The position numbers were made by a program, and so were the translations under genes. Positions 1 through 31,984 of a stretch of 64,000 nucleotides of DNA are shown here, one piece after another (the first letter of the stretch is position 1; every line of letters begins with the position of its first letter). The stretch is from Ignelater luminosus (Eukaryota > Arthropoda > Insecta > Coleoptera > Elateridae): contig VTPC01090561.1 in NCBI GenBank assembly GCA_011009095.1, positions 54,751 through 118,750 on the forward strand, given 5' to 3'. A model generated the notes under the pieces. That model saw only the letters and a program-made list of their open reading frames with translations, did not search any database and was not told where the DNA came from.

Positions 1-721
1 TCAAGTTATTCTACTGCTGAACTAATTCTGTATTTACAATTTACCTGTTAAATTGTTAAATGTTGATTCATCCAGTGATAATGTAATTGGATTGTCATTA
101 ATTTTTAAGTATATAAAATGTTCCATTATTTTTATAATATGCTTAATAAGACGGAAAACATAAAAACAAAAACAACCGTTATATAACCGTGGGTTATATG
201 CGCCAGATTTCATTGCACCATAAACTTAGGGCGTGTTCGGCTGAATTTACACTTTTCGCCAGTCAGCTGTGAAACTAGTGGAGTGCATGATGTCATACCG
301 GTGCAAACTGCCCCCAACCAGTACTCTCAGCCGAAAATGCTATCAATGAAGCATTTAATATTTACAGATGTGCTGTTTTAACACAGAGTCTGAATTTCAT
401 TTAGGAAGACTAAATGAGCAGAACCAGAAAGCAATGACAACACATTTATTTTAATATGAAGATTCACACAGTGCAGAAGATATTTCTTTTGTATTTATTA
501 CCAGTCACGTTTGCACCTGCTAAAATGTAATGTATAACGCCACATGGCCCCAATGTGTAAACTGATATAACTTTATCCCATCGAACTAGTCCTGTTTAAC
601 TGTAACCTCTGAAACACAGCGTACAGCCTCAAACTTAGTAATGTTTTCTTGTACATTTTTTCTTTTATGCATTATACCATTTTCGTTTTCTTTTATTTTA
701 TTAAATATAATAATTCTTTAG
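1..721. other. Pi3K68D intron or upstream sequence, no gene
   Basis: AT-rich sequence ending in a splice acceptor (TTTAG) at 721, so at least its right part is intron of the class II PI3K gene. No coding exon could be supported. A locally GC-richer patch at about 225-345 carries a short inverted repeat: TTCGGCTGA near 236 and TCAGCCGAA near 328. It may be the remnant of a small TIR element, but the repeat is too short to be sure. Confidence 0.5.
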
Positions 722-19562
<18,841 letters not shown>

Positions 19563-19648
19563 CAATATTTCAATTTCCAGGTTTATAGATGGTAATTTAA
19601 TATTTATTTATGCATTTCAACTTTAGTTTACAATATGAAAATTATTTC

Positions 19649-19654
19649 AATAAA
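19649..19654 (+). terminator. Poly(A) signal of Pi3K68D
   Basis: AATAAA 87 bp after the Pi3K68D stop codon, in an AT-rich 3' end. Confidence 0.65.
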
Positions 19655-22600
19655 TTAAGTGGTAATTGTTTAAAAAAGGTGAGAATTTTGGAAAAAGGGT
19701 AAAAGTTTAAAAAAACTCAAAGTGATACATATAAAAAAGCTTCATTCATATTTATGGCAAATAGTAAGCAAGATTACAAGCTTATTAATTATGCTTCAAA
19801 TTCTATAATGTTATTTACATGTAATTTATTGCTTATACTATATTAACGTTACATTTTGAAAAGGTTCTTTATTTTCTGTCAGTACATTCAGTTACTTATT
19901 CCACAGTATAGAAACCTTATGGAATCAGTAATTTCACTTGTTGTCAGCGTCTTTGATGTTTGTGTTCAAAATTTTTATTGCACATTGTCACCACACGCAG
20001 CTTTCATAGGCGTATGCAGTGTTAGTGTGGTTTTGCAAGATTCAACACAACAATTGTACAACACTGTTTACTGAATTTTGTTCAGTGCGCAGTCACCATG
20101 CATCGAAAAACACGTAACAGAATTTTTATCTCGGTAAACATACTGATTCCGTAAGGTATTTATACTGTGCTTATTCATCCTTTAGTCTTTTGAGATTTAT
20201 ATAGACAAACTTAAATTTGTTAAAGTAAATTTAGTTATCAAATCAACGAAGTCGAAAAATATACCAAAGTTGTAATTGTGACTTGTAGAATGTTTTTTTT
20301 AACAAGAAATTTCAATTTATTATTTATTGTAACTTTTAGTATTAATATGTGTAATTGTTTATATACTTTAAGTAATTTAAATTTTGCAATGCAAATCTAA
20401 TTTGTTAGTTACATTTAAAATAGAAATTTTTATTATCCTTGTTCAAACAATTGTTGAGGCAAATTTTCTTGAAAAACTTTTTCAATAATCTTTGAGATGG
20501 TTTTCATTAAATTGTGATGAAATTGAGTTACCAAAATATTACTTCTTCGATGCAAACAGTGAATACAGATACTAAATGGAATACAAATATTTTAACAGAA
20601 GATTATTCAAAACATATCTTAATCAATTGAAATTGAGCATTTATACTATAGACATTAAAAGTATACGATCCAGTCTTTAAATAACAATCCATGAATCCAC
20701 TAATAGTTTTTAAGTTCTGTGTGTTGTGAAAATATGCATTCTTTTATAATTAAGTACACTTTGATTAACAAGAAGACAAGAATGATTAGAATCACAAATA
20801 TGTTTATAAAAAAAAGCAATTTGAAATAAATTCTAAAATTCTTCAAGTTAATATTTGTTATTGTGCACCCCTTTTTATTTATTATAAATTAGCCTTTTGT
20901 TTTAAATTTAAATAAATGCATTTTTGAAAAAGAATAAAATAAGAGTCATCTTACACAAAAAGAAAGATTAATTTATTGAATAACATACTAGTAACAAATG
21001 CCATTAATTTAATTTTTTGTACCTTGTTATTTTGTTGTGGAAAGTTTATTTTTTAAAATTCTATTTAAAAACTGAAGTTTTTAGATAAAGTTTAAAAATC
21101 AAACTTGACATTAATAAAAACAAATAATTAAGAGAAGTTGAACAAAAAAAGGATGTATAGAAAGGAATTTATGAACTACAGCTTGCATTATTTATAATCA
21201 TCACACATTTGTATCACATCGATGGTAATGGGATATTAGTGCTTTGCTTACTATTTTGTCTCCATATTCTGCTGTAATGTTTTACACAATAGATTGATAG
21301 TTAGAATCATGCATTTATATTATTATTATTCATTATTTTTAAAAATTATTATTTTACTTACAGAGACACAATTACTTGTTTAAAAATAACAATGTAAATA
21401 TAATAACAGATTTCAACTCTTGTCCTTGTTTTTGTTGATAAAGGAATTTTGTCACGACATAATTTAACATACTTGGGTATATGGATATGTGTAACTTTTA
21501 CATCTTTGCAAGAAAGAGTATGAACTACCACTACCAATCACAACATACTTTTTCATTTTTCCAAAAATTTTCTTGTCACGAGTAACTGAGTAGTAGATTG
21601 GGTTATACTCATTGATACTCTAATATCTGGGTATATTGCAAGAAATCCTATATAGTGTTTTATTGAATGTCCTAAATTATTTCTGTTTATCTTTATTGAA
21701 GAATGATATAAAGTGGCATTTCATTAATGGAGTAATAAAAAGGTGACTAAATCATTGTAGGCCATGGATTAGAAAATGTGTGGCATAAATAAATTATTGT
21801 CAGTTTTTTGTCAAATATTGTGCAACAAAACATAGGTTAATGTCATAAAAATGATTTTTTCTATTTTGGTATTTTAAGAGCCTTATTAACATATTGTTTT
21901 CAATTGTTTTTGATTCTTTAACAATGCCTCTTAATCACTGATTTATGGGATGGTACTACTGCAATTTTCTTGCTTGACAATTACTTTGACAACCATAAAC
22001 AACAACTATTACCTAGGTGACAGAGTTTTATCAAAATTCTATGATATACTCCAAAAATCCTTAAATATTATTTTGACTTTTTTCTTCAAAGATAATAAAA
22101 ATAGTATAAAGACTTGTTTTATAGGGTTATTGTCACACTCATCCCTTGGAAAACTCGCCGCTCTGCGTCTCGTTTTTTAAAACATAAACTTGTGCAATAA
22201 CAAGGGGCCTATAAAACATATTATTTAATATACTTTTGGAGATTTTGTTATTATTTATTTTTATTTCAATTATTGAAATCTAATTCAATAATTATTATAA
22301 ATAAACATCATGTGAATTATAGTTTTAGTACATCCATTTTTAGTAAGTTGTCTGTGTTAATTTTTTTTTGTTTTGTTAATTCATGTAAAATTCTACAGTC
22401 ATATCAAGTAATAGTAAAAATTGTGTCTATATGCAATAGAATCCAACATATGTTTTCATTTCCATGGCCAATGCCAATTAGCTACTTTTTGATTGCTCAT
22501 ATTTACATTTGGTTTATTTTGTATATAAAGCAGATTAAGGTTGTAATGATTTATCAGGCACTAGAATTATTCCAAAAACATTATTAAAATTGTGCTTTGT

Positions 22601-23461
22601 CTTCTAATCATTCTTGCATTTCTTGCCATATCATAAATTCCTCTGAAGTATTTATTATACAAAGAAATATACAACTTCTTCATTCTTAAACATACTTTCT
22701 AAACCAATTGTTAATAGTTTGTCTTTTGTATATTGAGATTTTGTGATTATTGCCTTTTTAATCTTTTATATATTTCTATGTATTTTAAGTTATTTTCTTT
22801 ATGCATGAGCTGATCTATAATAATATACATATTCTGCTGAACATTCCTCTCATCTAGAAATAATACATATAATCATTAATAATTCACAATAATCATTTAG
22901 AATATGGAACTGATAAGTAGGAGTATTTATTTTTGTAGGTTTTTTTCTAATTTAATATTTAAGCAACAATATTATGATTATAAAATGGTTCTGTGGACCT
23001 CGTATTACTATTGTAGATGTAAAATCTTGTGCTAAATGCAATTAATAATATTAACTTTTGTAATTGTCTATTCAATATACACATTTATATTATTATATTA
23101 CCAATATGTTTTAATAAAGATATTAATTGTATCAAGTATTTTACTTTGTAACAATTTTTTTATCAACTTGTACTGTTACAAGCACATTATATCATTTCTG
23201 GTCTCACCAAAAATGACATCAACTTTTTTACTTTACATGGAACACCATGTATATTTTTACATATTCGGATTCTGTGGAGAATTCTGAATCCAATACGCTA
23301 GTTTCCATTAGTTTTTATTTCCATGGGTTACTAAAAATTTAGTTTCTTATGTTGTAATGTAGATGGCTGGAATGTTACCCAAACTGTTTAGAATTAATTA
23401 AGTAAAAGTGCAGGAAAATCGAAATTCAAATTATATCTGTTTCATAAGTAAGTGATGACTT
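19655..23461. other. AT-rich intergenic sequence, no gene
   Basis: No ORF here shows a family motif or plausible splice partners. The longest open frames are AT-rich (Phe/Ile/Tyr-rich translations) and look accidental. No clear inverted or tandem repeat was seen. Confidence 0.55.
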
Positions 23462-23615
23462 AAGCCCCGACGTTTTAGGTTTTTGCCTCCCGCCAGTCTC
23501 GCATATGCGGCTATTGCAACGCATGCATTGCTTGTGATTCGGTTCGCGCGGCGGTATGATCTGTCCACCCCGATGGAAGGAGTTGATTTTTGAATTCCAA
23601 CCTAAAACGTTTGGG
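23462..23615. mobile_element. GC-rich MITE, copy 1
   Basis: About 150 bp with inverted ends: AAGCCCCGACGTTTTAGGTT on the left, and AACCTAAAACGTTTGGGCT on the right. The core is strikingly GC-rich for this window (GGTTCGCGCGGCGGTATGAT). A second copy in the same orientation lies at 25,277-25,425. The superfamily is not evident because no clean target duplication is visible. Confidence 0.7.
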
Positions 23616-25276
23616 CTATGGTGATGACAATCTAAATTCTAAACTTTCAAAGGTTCATAACCTCATTTTCTTTAAATAGTATCTTATTGGAATAAGTAGG
23701 CCATTGGATAAAGGATCTTCTACAGATTTAACTGATGGCACATTTAGGTACTCTTGTTTGACTTCTATTGGAAAAAGGTCTTAAAGACAATTGTCAACAA
23801 ATAGGAATAGTAAGATTACTTCAAACAAGAGAATGAAAAACAAAGAAATGTATATTTGCGTATAATCTAAATATGTAAAAATATACTGGGTGTCCCAATT
23901 AAAATAAGAAGGATGACATCATTTCCAATGAAACCAGAAGCAATGTGAACATGTTTAACATCTCAGAAAATTACATTTATTAACTATAATGTAGATTCCA
24001 AATATCATTAACATTTGTTGTAAATAAAGAAATTATAAGCCGCTACACCTATAGCCTTTATCACCTGGTATGTAGTACAACAGTCATTTTATGTCTATTA
24101 TATGGTCTAGTTTTGCAATTAATCTTTTAATGTCATATTCATCTCATCTTCCTTTCAGACTGTTATCTTCCCACCTTGTATATAACCTTATAAACGGCTG
24201 GTTCTGTGTATTACAATCTTTCAAGGGTTGGTTTATTTTCTGCATTATAGCAAGACGGCCAGTATAAATATTTTGCACATTTATTCTTGGTGTTTTTGAA
24301 ATGAAATAATATTTGCTATGGTTATCTTTGCTTCCAACAAGCCGCAAGCCACTATATTTTGATCCTACTAATTCTAATGTTTCCTATCTTGTTGCTGATT
24401 TATTAGTCTAGTAAGCCTAAATTATGTTTTGATACGGGAATTTATTCATAAGGTTTTAAAAATCTAATTTTTATTAGACTTGCGTTATTATCTTCTGGAC
24501 TGTTGCGCAGTAGACTAAAACGCAACGATTTCAGCCGAAACAGTACACTACAGACTTTTCTGAAAATATGCGTCATTTTGTTGATGTTTGTTGTTCTGAT
24601 CGCCTTGTGGTTTTTAGTTATTTGTTCTCACAGTTATAGTATTAATTTCCCTCATATTCGACAATAATCGTATTTTGCATTTATTAGATCGTTAAGACCT
24701 TTTTTTATTTATTCTAACCTATTTGTATTGGATTATGTAATAAGAAAGGTTTCTCGCTACTATGACCAGGCATGCCTATCTGAACTATTGCTTTTCGCCG
24801 TGTATTACATTAGCCCTCGACAAGTTTTTCACCACTATGACAACTATTATGAGCTCGATAATGGTATTTCACAGATTTCCGAATTTATCCGACTCGCATT
24901 TCGCGGTTCTTAAGAGAACACCGATACTTTAGTTTGCATTAAAATATTTCTCTTTTATCCCTTTACCAAAAGGTCAATTTTATTTGAAAGAAATTAAAAT
25001 TTTCTACAATTCATATTAAAAATATTTTACTTTATTAATCCAGATTACATTTCCTTTGCTGCTGATGGGTAATTTTTTTTTGTAGTTGATCCGTTACTCT
25101 TCAACTTTTTATCTTTATAGGTTCAGGTTTAACTACAAATTTTCAGAACATTTAAAAGTCACTTATGGATTTTTCTTTATTCGGTTTATATTAATAGGAA
25201 ATCTTGTTAGTGGTTTTTTGATGTTAGGGATATATTTCTGCTATCTGGTTGGGTCTCTACGTACATGTCATCAGTT
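23616..25276. other. Intergenic sequence between two MITE copies
   Basis: No supportable gene. A lone GGGTGTCCCAATTAAAATAA motif at about 23,889 resembles one end of a TIR transposon, without a partner. The ORFs at 24,144-24,347 (minus) and 24,728-24,913 (plus) have no recognisable similarity. Confidence 0.45.
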
Positions 25277-25425
25277 AAGCTCGGACGTTTTTTGTTTTTG
25301 CCTCCCACCAGTCTCTCACACGCGGCTATTGCAACGCATGCATTGCTTGTGATTCGGTCCGCGCGGCGGTATGACCTGCCTACTCCGTTGGAAGGAATTG
25401 ATTTTTGAATTACGACCTAAAAAGG
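25277..25425. mobile_element. GC-rich MITE, copy 2
   Basis: Direct-orientation copy of the element at 23,462. It shares GCGGCTATTGCAACGCATGC, GCATTGCTTGTGATTCGG and CGCGCGGCGGTATGA almost unchanged. The ends are more diverged (GGACGTTTTTTGTTTTTGCC, CGACCTAAAAAGG). The copies are 1.8 kb apart. Confidence 0.72.
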
Positions 25426-28055
25426 AAAAAGTTTTTCTCTTTTGATTAAATTGGCTTGTATAGTTTTTCTCTGTAAAACCTTTCGTTTTTGTTTCCAGAA
25501 AAAATGTCGTTTCCTAAGTCTGTTCTTCCACGATAAAGATACCAGTTGAAAGTTTCCTTTTGTTATTGATTCATCCAATGGTTTAAGTCACTTCCAGGGT
25601 CGTTTTCCCTATTGGTGAGATTTTCATGATTATTACCCCTGTCAAATACTTGAGGACCTCTCTGATTGATCAACAGATTGGTTTTCTAGCGAGTCTAGAT
25701 TCCCGTGAATTCTCCAAAGAGACTTACCTCTGAGATTTCGTTCGATCCAAACGTGATTTTAGTTTTTCTGTTGTATGGGAGATCCAACCTTAGATTATCA
25801 TAGGTGAAGCGCGTTTCTGGTGCTTTTGAGGTCAGTTAAAGTGCTGTGGTATGGTCATCTTTCGTTTTCCTTCTGTGTCTTTATGACAAATTTTTGTTTC
25901 AGTTTTCTCCCCTGAATTTAACAATTATTTATAAAAAAAGCCTCTTCTAATCGTAAGCGTAAGTCATTACTATGCTTTTCATTTGAGTGCCTTTTACCTT
26001 CTTGGTACAGCTTTTTAATTACGGGTGAAACTTCAGCCGTCCGGTATACAGAATCTTTCCGCTTGACCGAGTCCAGCAGAATTGCTTCTACCATCATCCA
26101 GCTTCTAGCTATCATCTCTAGGGAATTACTTCTGACCACCATTTACTTCGACCTGAAGTAAACCTGCATTAGCCTAGTTGATCAAGTTTTCTTATTATTA
26201 AGTGGTACTAGATTTGATTCAAAATTTTTCTTCTTGAAATACTTATTACATTATTTGTTTTTCCTAATCTGCAATTTGTATGCTTAAAGAGGAAGAATGA
26301 TTAGGAATGAACATTTGTTTTAATGAGTGTGCAATTCTTGTTTTAGCGTGGAATGTTGACCTGAAAAGTACAAATCTGTGATCAGCGGAATAAGTTATTT
26401 TGGTTTTCTTGCAGGTTCCTTCTTTGTTTCTTGTTTATATCTTGCTCTTTGCGATTTAGTATATAAATTGTTTTATGACCAATTAATTAATTAGTCTTTG
26501 TAATTTTGACTTACAAGGAGAAGGCACAGTAAGTTCGTCGCCGATCTCGATGAAATTTTTACTGACGATTCTACATCGAAAATAAGTCGATCAGTATTTT
26601 GCCGTTTGTCTAAATGGGCCCTTCGGGCCTCGCAAAAAATATTATAGGTCGAAAAATGGCTAAAATTGGTTTTTACGAAACTGGTGCTGTTCCAGCTGTC
26701 TTAGCCAATTTCAATGAAACTATTATGGGTGTTGCTACATCGAAAAATATTAGACCCGTGTATAGGGATTTTTCAATATGTGCCACAGGAAGTCCAGAAT
26801 AAAATTTACAACAAAAGGCGGAACAGGCATGATACAGAATTTCCTCACCTACGCTCAAGATCACTACTGAATTTAGTTGGGCTAAGACCAAAAAGGGTCT
26901 TATGTAGAGTAAGTATATTGAAATGCAAGATTACGTTACAGTAACCAAACGTCATTGTCTAGACTAATATAGAACATTATTTAAACATTGCACAAAGTAA
27001 ACCTTATTCATTGTAGCAAGTATTTACAATATTAAGATTTGTGAATATTTTTTGAGTGAAGGTACTATACACCTCAAATCTTGACTTGACTCATTAGTTA
27101 TTGCTTCAAAACAACGGTAGACAATATCAACCTAGCGTCTTTTTAGTTATTGGGGGAAGACTAAATTTGGAATTGCAGCCCGTCATCCGCGAGAAAAGAT
27201 ATAAATGAAGAAGAGGGAAACTAAATGTCTGGCCTGGTCGGTCCGAATGGAAGCGTAGAGTGACAAAACAGTTTCATCTTCGATTCGGGCTTTATCTCCT
27301 GTCCCCTACCAACAGCACTATCATCTCCGAAGGTGTAACGTAAAGGTGACTATGTATGAACTTCTACCAGGAGAGCAATTCACCGTCGGAGTTCCAATCT
27401 ATCGAATAGGTGTCGTGAAAGATCTTATTTAGTTCATTGACAGTTCCATAGAACGTTAAATTGTAAGCTGTCTATTACTCTGATTGACGTACGAATTGCA
27501 GAATCAAAATAGCAAGTCCGAAACTGCAATTCTGCGTATTTGCAGAATAGAGAACTGGTTTTGTCTTTGTTAGTTAACAAAACCAACAGCATAAATAGTG
27601 AATCACTCTACGCTGAAACCAATGCTATCTGACAAAGTTTTGGGATTTTGAAAAATCAACTGCACCGTTATAGTGCATCGTGCTTTCTCTTGTCAACTAA
27701 AATGCAATTACCAGGTCTTGAGAATTTATAAATCATACGGTAACAAGTGAAACGTTTCTAAAACGGTTTGTATATGAATATTTCTTAAATCAAATTAACT
27801 TTCTTGAATTACATAATTAATTTAGAACTAATTTATTTTTTGAAAGCGCATGTTCTTGTTAAGTACATTAAACTATCAAAGTACTATACAGAACTACCAT
27901 ACAAGCAAAGTTTCTTAAATTCCATAGTAACAAGAAATTATAAAATAGCAAGCAATATGGGCAGTATAGTTTGATAAGATAACTCGTTTCGTCTTGCCCA
28001 ATTATTCGAGAGCCTTTCATAACATAAGTGTCAAAATTTTAATTACATTCTTCAC
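25426..28055. other. Unassigned sequence, locally GC-richer
   Basis: Two patches (about 25,500-26,150 and 27,150-27,440) are less AT-rich than their surroundings and contain stretches that could be decayed coding sequence, but no frame gives a family motif. At 26,520-26,900, ACATCGAAAA-type phrases recur (26,571, 26,647, 26,739). The likeliest origin is an old retroelement; this cannot be shown from the sequence alone. Confidence 0.35.
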
Positions 28056-28200
28056 TTTAAACAACAAACAGTTGGGAGTTCCACAAGGATCTATTTTAGG
28101 TTCCATACTCTTTACGTTTACATATACAAAATTCTCTATTTCTGTACATACAGGGTTATTCATGAATGATGGAGATACATCTTCACAGGCCAGTTCAACT
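28056..28200 (+). pseudogene. Non-LTR retrotransposon reverse-transcriptase scrap
   Basis: A short frame reads KQLGVPQGSILGSILFTFTY (about 28,063-28,125), which matches the GVPQGSILGPLLF block of LINE reverse transcriptases. The catalytic aspartate box should follow but only a degenerate phrase (FMNDGDTSS) is present. No other part of the element is nearby, so this is a fragment. Confidence 0.7.
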
Positions 28201-28360
28201 TTTTTTGTAATTCAGAAAGAACGAATTATCAGAGAGAGTTTGTAGCATGACAATTTGACATACGAATGTCTCTAAAGTTGTTTTAAGGTTATACTGCGGC
28301 ATGATTAATTATATTTAATCAAAACAAGAAAAATTAATAATAAATAAAAATTAATAAATT

Positions 28361-28665
28361 AAAATGTCTGGTTTTACAACAATCAAATGTACAGTCAACT
28401 CATAAAGAAATGTCGTAAAATGTCATTTAATGAAAAATTCTGTATTTTATAAATAGCAATCGATTAATCAAGATCAGTTTATCAAGTTAGTATTTACGGA
28501 TGAAAAAATTGTCATCAATTCAGACATTAAATACCAAAATGTAAATCATTTTGCGACATTACTTTATGAGTTGACTGTGCATTGAAACCATTTTAACAAA
28601 GAACAAGCAATGTCTCATTAAAATGTTTCCAATACATATCTGATCGTTGTAAAACCAGACATTTT
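28361..28665. mobile_element. Outer MITE of a nested pair
   Basis: The ends AAAATGTCTGGTTTTACAAC (28,361) and GTTGTAAAACCAGACATTTT (ending 28,665) are a perfect 20-bp inverted pair that continues with one mismatch. About 186 bp of the 305 bp is the inner element, so the original was about 115-120 bp. No clear target duplication. Confidence 0.75.
28392..28577. mobile_element. Inner mariner-type MITE
   Basis: 186 bp ending in CAGTCAACTCATAAAG and CTTTATGAGTTGACTG. The inverted match extends through GAAATGTCGTAAAATG / CATTTTGCGACATTAC with few mismatches. TA precedes the left end; the right side now reads TG. A lone end of the same type (CAGTCAACTCATAAGAAAT) occurs at about 39,398. Confidence 0.75.
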
Positions 28666-28718
28666 CATTTATAAATTTTCTAGTTTTAGAAAATAGAAAA
28701 TAAAAGCAACGACATGTA

Positions 28719-29231
28719 CAGGGTGGATCAAATTGGTTTTCATCATGGAGTATCTGGCTTAGTAATAATGATAGCGAAAAACGGTTTTCGGGAGCATTAA
28801 AATTTTCGTTTAGTATCTAATTTTTTGATGAAGCCATAACAATATATACATATTTATAAAGCTCACACAATAACCTTTTCAGGTAAGTCATGACTACCTA
28901 TGCATTCCAGTACAAAAGAACAATTTGGTTGCTATTTCTTGAAAAGAGTATAGAGTTTGAAAGAAAACTAAGTGTGTCATGTTATTGAAAATTAAATTTT
29001 TGTAAAGAATTTAAATCTTTTTGATAACTTGTTGAATAATCAAAATGCGGGGAAAACTTGTTTTTGGAAAAAAATTATTTTTCACATATATCTCGAAAGT
29101 AAGCGACGATAATTCTGTTTTCACATTCAGTTTAAGGATAAAAGAGTATCTCATGCTTCCGAAAATCGGTTTTCGATTTCATTAACACTAAACCAGATAC
29201 CCCATAATGATAATCAATTTGACCCACTCTG
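28719..29231. mobile_element. Mariner-type MITE with long TIRs
   Basis: 513 bp flanked by TA on both sides (28,717-28,718; 29,232-29,233). The ends are CAGGGTGGATCAAATTGG and TCAATTTGACCCACTCTG. The inverted similarity runs on for roughly 95 bp (for example GGAGTATCTGGCTTAGT against ACTAAACCAGATACCCC). The target TA lies within ACATGTA / TACATGT. No ORF. Confidence 0.85.
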
Positions 29232-29233
29232 TA

Positions 29234-31636
29234 CATGTGCAGTATTTTTTCTTGACAAAAGACCTATTTACACTTTTGCTCTAAAATAATTAGGGGAGCA
29301 ACTAATTAAACATTAAAAATTTACTATTGAAATCTGCATGATGCTTTATCCATTTCTAATTTAATATTTCTGTATGATGATACAAGAGACTATAAATTAC
29401 AATTTTTCTAAAAATTGCAAACACAGTCTAATTTTAACTAAATCAAAAAGGCCCAATTCATAACCTTTATTATTTAGAAATTAAGAATCAATTCAAAGAT
29501 ATTTAAATAAAAAATAATAAGTTTCTGAATTTGTCATCATTAATGATTATTCTGGCATGAAGAAACACGCCAATTAATCAACTTTCTGATTATAAAAAAG
29601 ACGTTTGCCTTCATCTGATTCTAAAACCCACAGTGCCTTTTGGCTATTACTCTATAATAAACAAGTTCCTAGCATTCAAATTTTCTTTAAAAAAAGTATT
29701 CAAAAATGCATGCAATAAATTGTACAATTTTAAGGTATTTTCTGCATTTAAAACAGCTTTAAAATTCGCAAAAGTTGAAATCTAAACACTTCTTTTTCAA
29801 CAGACTTTTTGCAAGTAGAAGATTCTCAGCAGTTGTGCCTGTCAATTATTACACGATGTGCATGTTTTACATTGAATGAACTACAGAACTAAAATTACTT
29901 ATCATAGTTTACTTACAAGATGAGATTTTATTCTTTCTATTAAAAGAGGAGGTATTTAGAGTTAAAAAGTTTTTAGCCCATAATTTTGGGGATCATGTTT
30001 CAGGAAATTTCTGTTTGCAAGATTACATTGAAAATTGAAGACTTGATCAAAAATTAAAGAATAGTATTGCACAATAAATTATTTCAACATAACCATAAAC
30101 TTTGAAAAATGCTAAATGCAACGTATAATAGAAGAGAGTCAGTTACTCTTACTTAGAGCAGAACAAGACAATGATTCAATCTTTTTTCTTTGGATATAGC
30201 CTGAATTATTAATCAAAGAGTAAAACCAGAAAACAAATACAAACACCCAAAGAGCAACTTGATTTTATTGCGGGCCCTAGTTAATTCTTTTATTGAGTTT
30301 TGTTATAAGTAAAACATATAAAATTCATTCGCATTCTATGTAAGAATCTGTATTAAGAAGTGATTTTTCAGTTCAGATTCAGGCAGCAACTTCGAGTCAT
30401 TTTATTTTGAATGGTAATATAGTCAAGTTCAAATTGTTTGATACACAAAAAAATGTCGACAGGGTCTTATGAAACTTCAGAAAATAGGACTAAATACAAC
30501 CTCAATTTCCAAAGTTGACTCCGCAAGAAATAATGACCTCGGGCATAAAATATGATTATTTCGATTTTTCTCAAAATCTTCGTCTTATTTTTCTGTGAAG
30601 ATCTACCAATTACCGTTGAAAAATTTAATCGCAAAGCTTCTGCAAAAAGTTAAAGAATTTTTTATTTTTTCCCTCGTTTGACCAGTATAGTAATGATTAG
30701 TAAAATATTAATATAAAAAGAAAAGTACATACTGATTAATGAAGAAGGCTTGACATTTAGATATGTGTACAATAAGCAACGTTTTTTTTTTCAGTGATGT
30801 AACTATGCGGAATTTTAAAGTTCGCAATTTTTGCATAAATAATTATTTTTTATTACTATGTATGTAATTCAGTAAATATCTTAATGTATTCCTTACTAAT
30901 GCTTCAAGGATATTTCTTGAAGATAATACTAAAAAACCCAACAGCGTTATGAATCATCCTAACTTTATGGCCGCTATTTTATGTAAATTAAGTAGTTCAG
31001 AAATGCAGCATAAGTGATATATTTACATATTGATTGGACAGTCGAATTACATAAAACTTGTAGAATTTTGTAGATCACCTTGACTTTAAGAAATTTAGAA
31101 AAAACAATTAAACTGGTGAACACCGCGTTACATTACAATATAATTATAAATGCACATGAATGATATACCTGAATTGATTTGACATTTCGACTATTACCCG
31201 AGGAATTCGGAACTGGTTCCACCTGATTTTCAAGTTCTATTCAATTTAAAATTAACTGTACATAATACAGAAACAACTCAAATTTTAATGTCGCTTCCAG
31301 AAAGTTAAATTGTGTTAATGCACCTTTCGAATTGACAACTTTTCTTAACAAAAATGCATGCATATAATTACAAGTTAGTATTTTGTGATTTTGTAGAATG
31401 CATGTAAAACTCCTTGCTTTAAGGTAACAATTTACTTTCGGTTAGTTTCTATGAAAGTGCAGTGAACACGCCATTCATATTTTAAGGTGAATTGCATTTA
31501 CAGATTGCAAAACCGAATTCTTAAAGGTAAATTCCATTGCAAATAAGAACGTTGCAAGGATTGCAGTTAGAAATTGATTTACATTGTATGTAATGATTTA
31601 TGTGCTCTTAAAAATGTAAATGTATAATGCATCTAT
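29234..31636. other. AT-rich intergenic sequence, no gene
   Basis: No supportable coding sequence, RNA gene or repeat pair was found in this 2.4-kb stretch. Confidence 0.5.
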
Positions 31637-31799
31637 CAAAGGCGCCCGCAAGATTTTTTCCGGGCAGGGGGGGGGGCAAAATAAAGATTGCCGTCCAATT
31701 CCATGAAGCATAAAATAATTTTTTTGTGTATACATTTAATTGTTTTTGCAAGCCAGGGGGGCAAATGACCCCTCTTGCTCCCCTCACCAGGGGCCCTTG
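31637..31799. mobile_element. hAT-like MITE
   Basis: 163 bp with ends CAAAGGCGCCCGCAAG and GGGGCCCTTG and a G-run (CGGGCAGGGGGGGGGG) just inside the left end. The flanks are 8-bp imperfect repeats GCATCTAT (31,629-31,636) and ATATCTAT (31,800-31,807). The CARGGGCGCC type of end is common in insect hAT elements. No ORF. Confidence 0.65.
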
Positions 31800-31984
31800 A
31801 TATCTATGCACTGTAAAATTCTAAAATATGCACTTAAATATCCGATGAAAATACACTTAAAAGGAAATTAAAGAAAATATACATCTTTGTTATTTTGGAA
31901 ACAAAAAAAAATAAATTCAGGTTTATTTCAATTTTTATTGTAAAAATTATTACACTATTTACAATAATGAATTGCTATTTACAA

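Noticed and set aside
24728..24913. 61-codon ORF between the GC-rich elements
   Set aside because: There is no similarity to a known family and no splice partners; length is within chance expectation.
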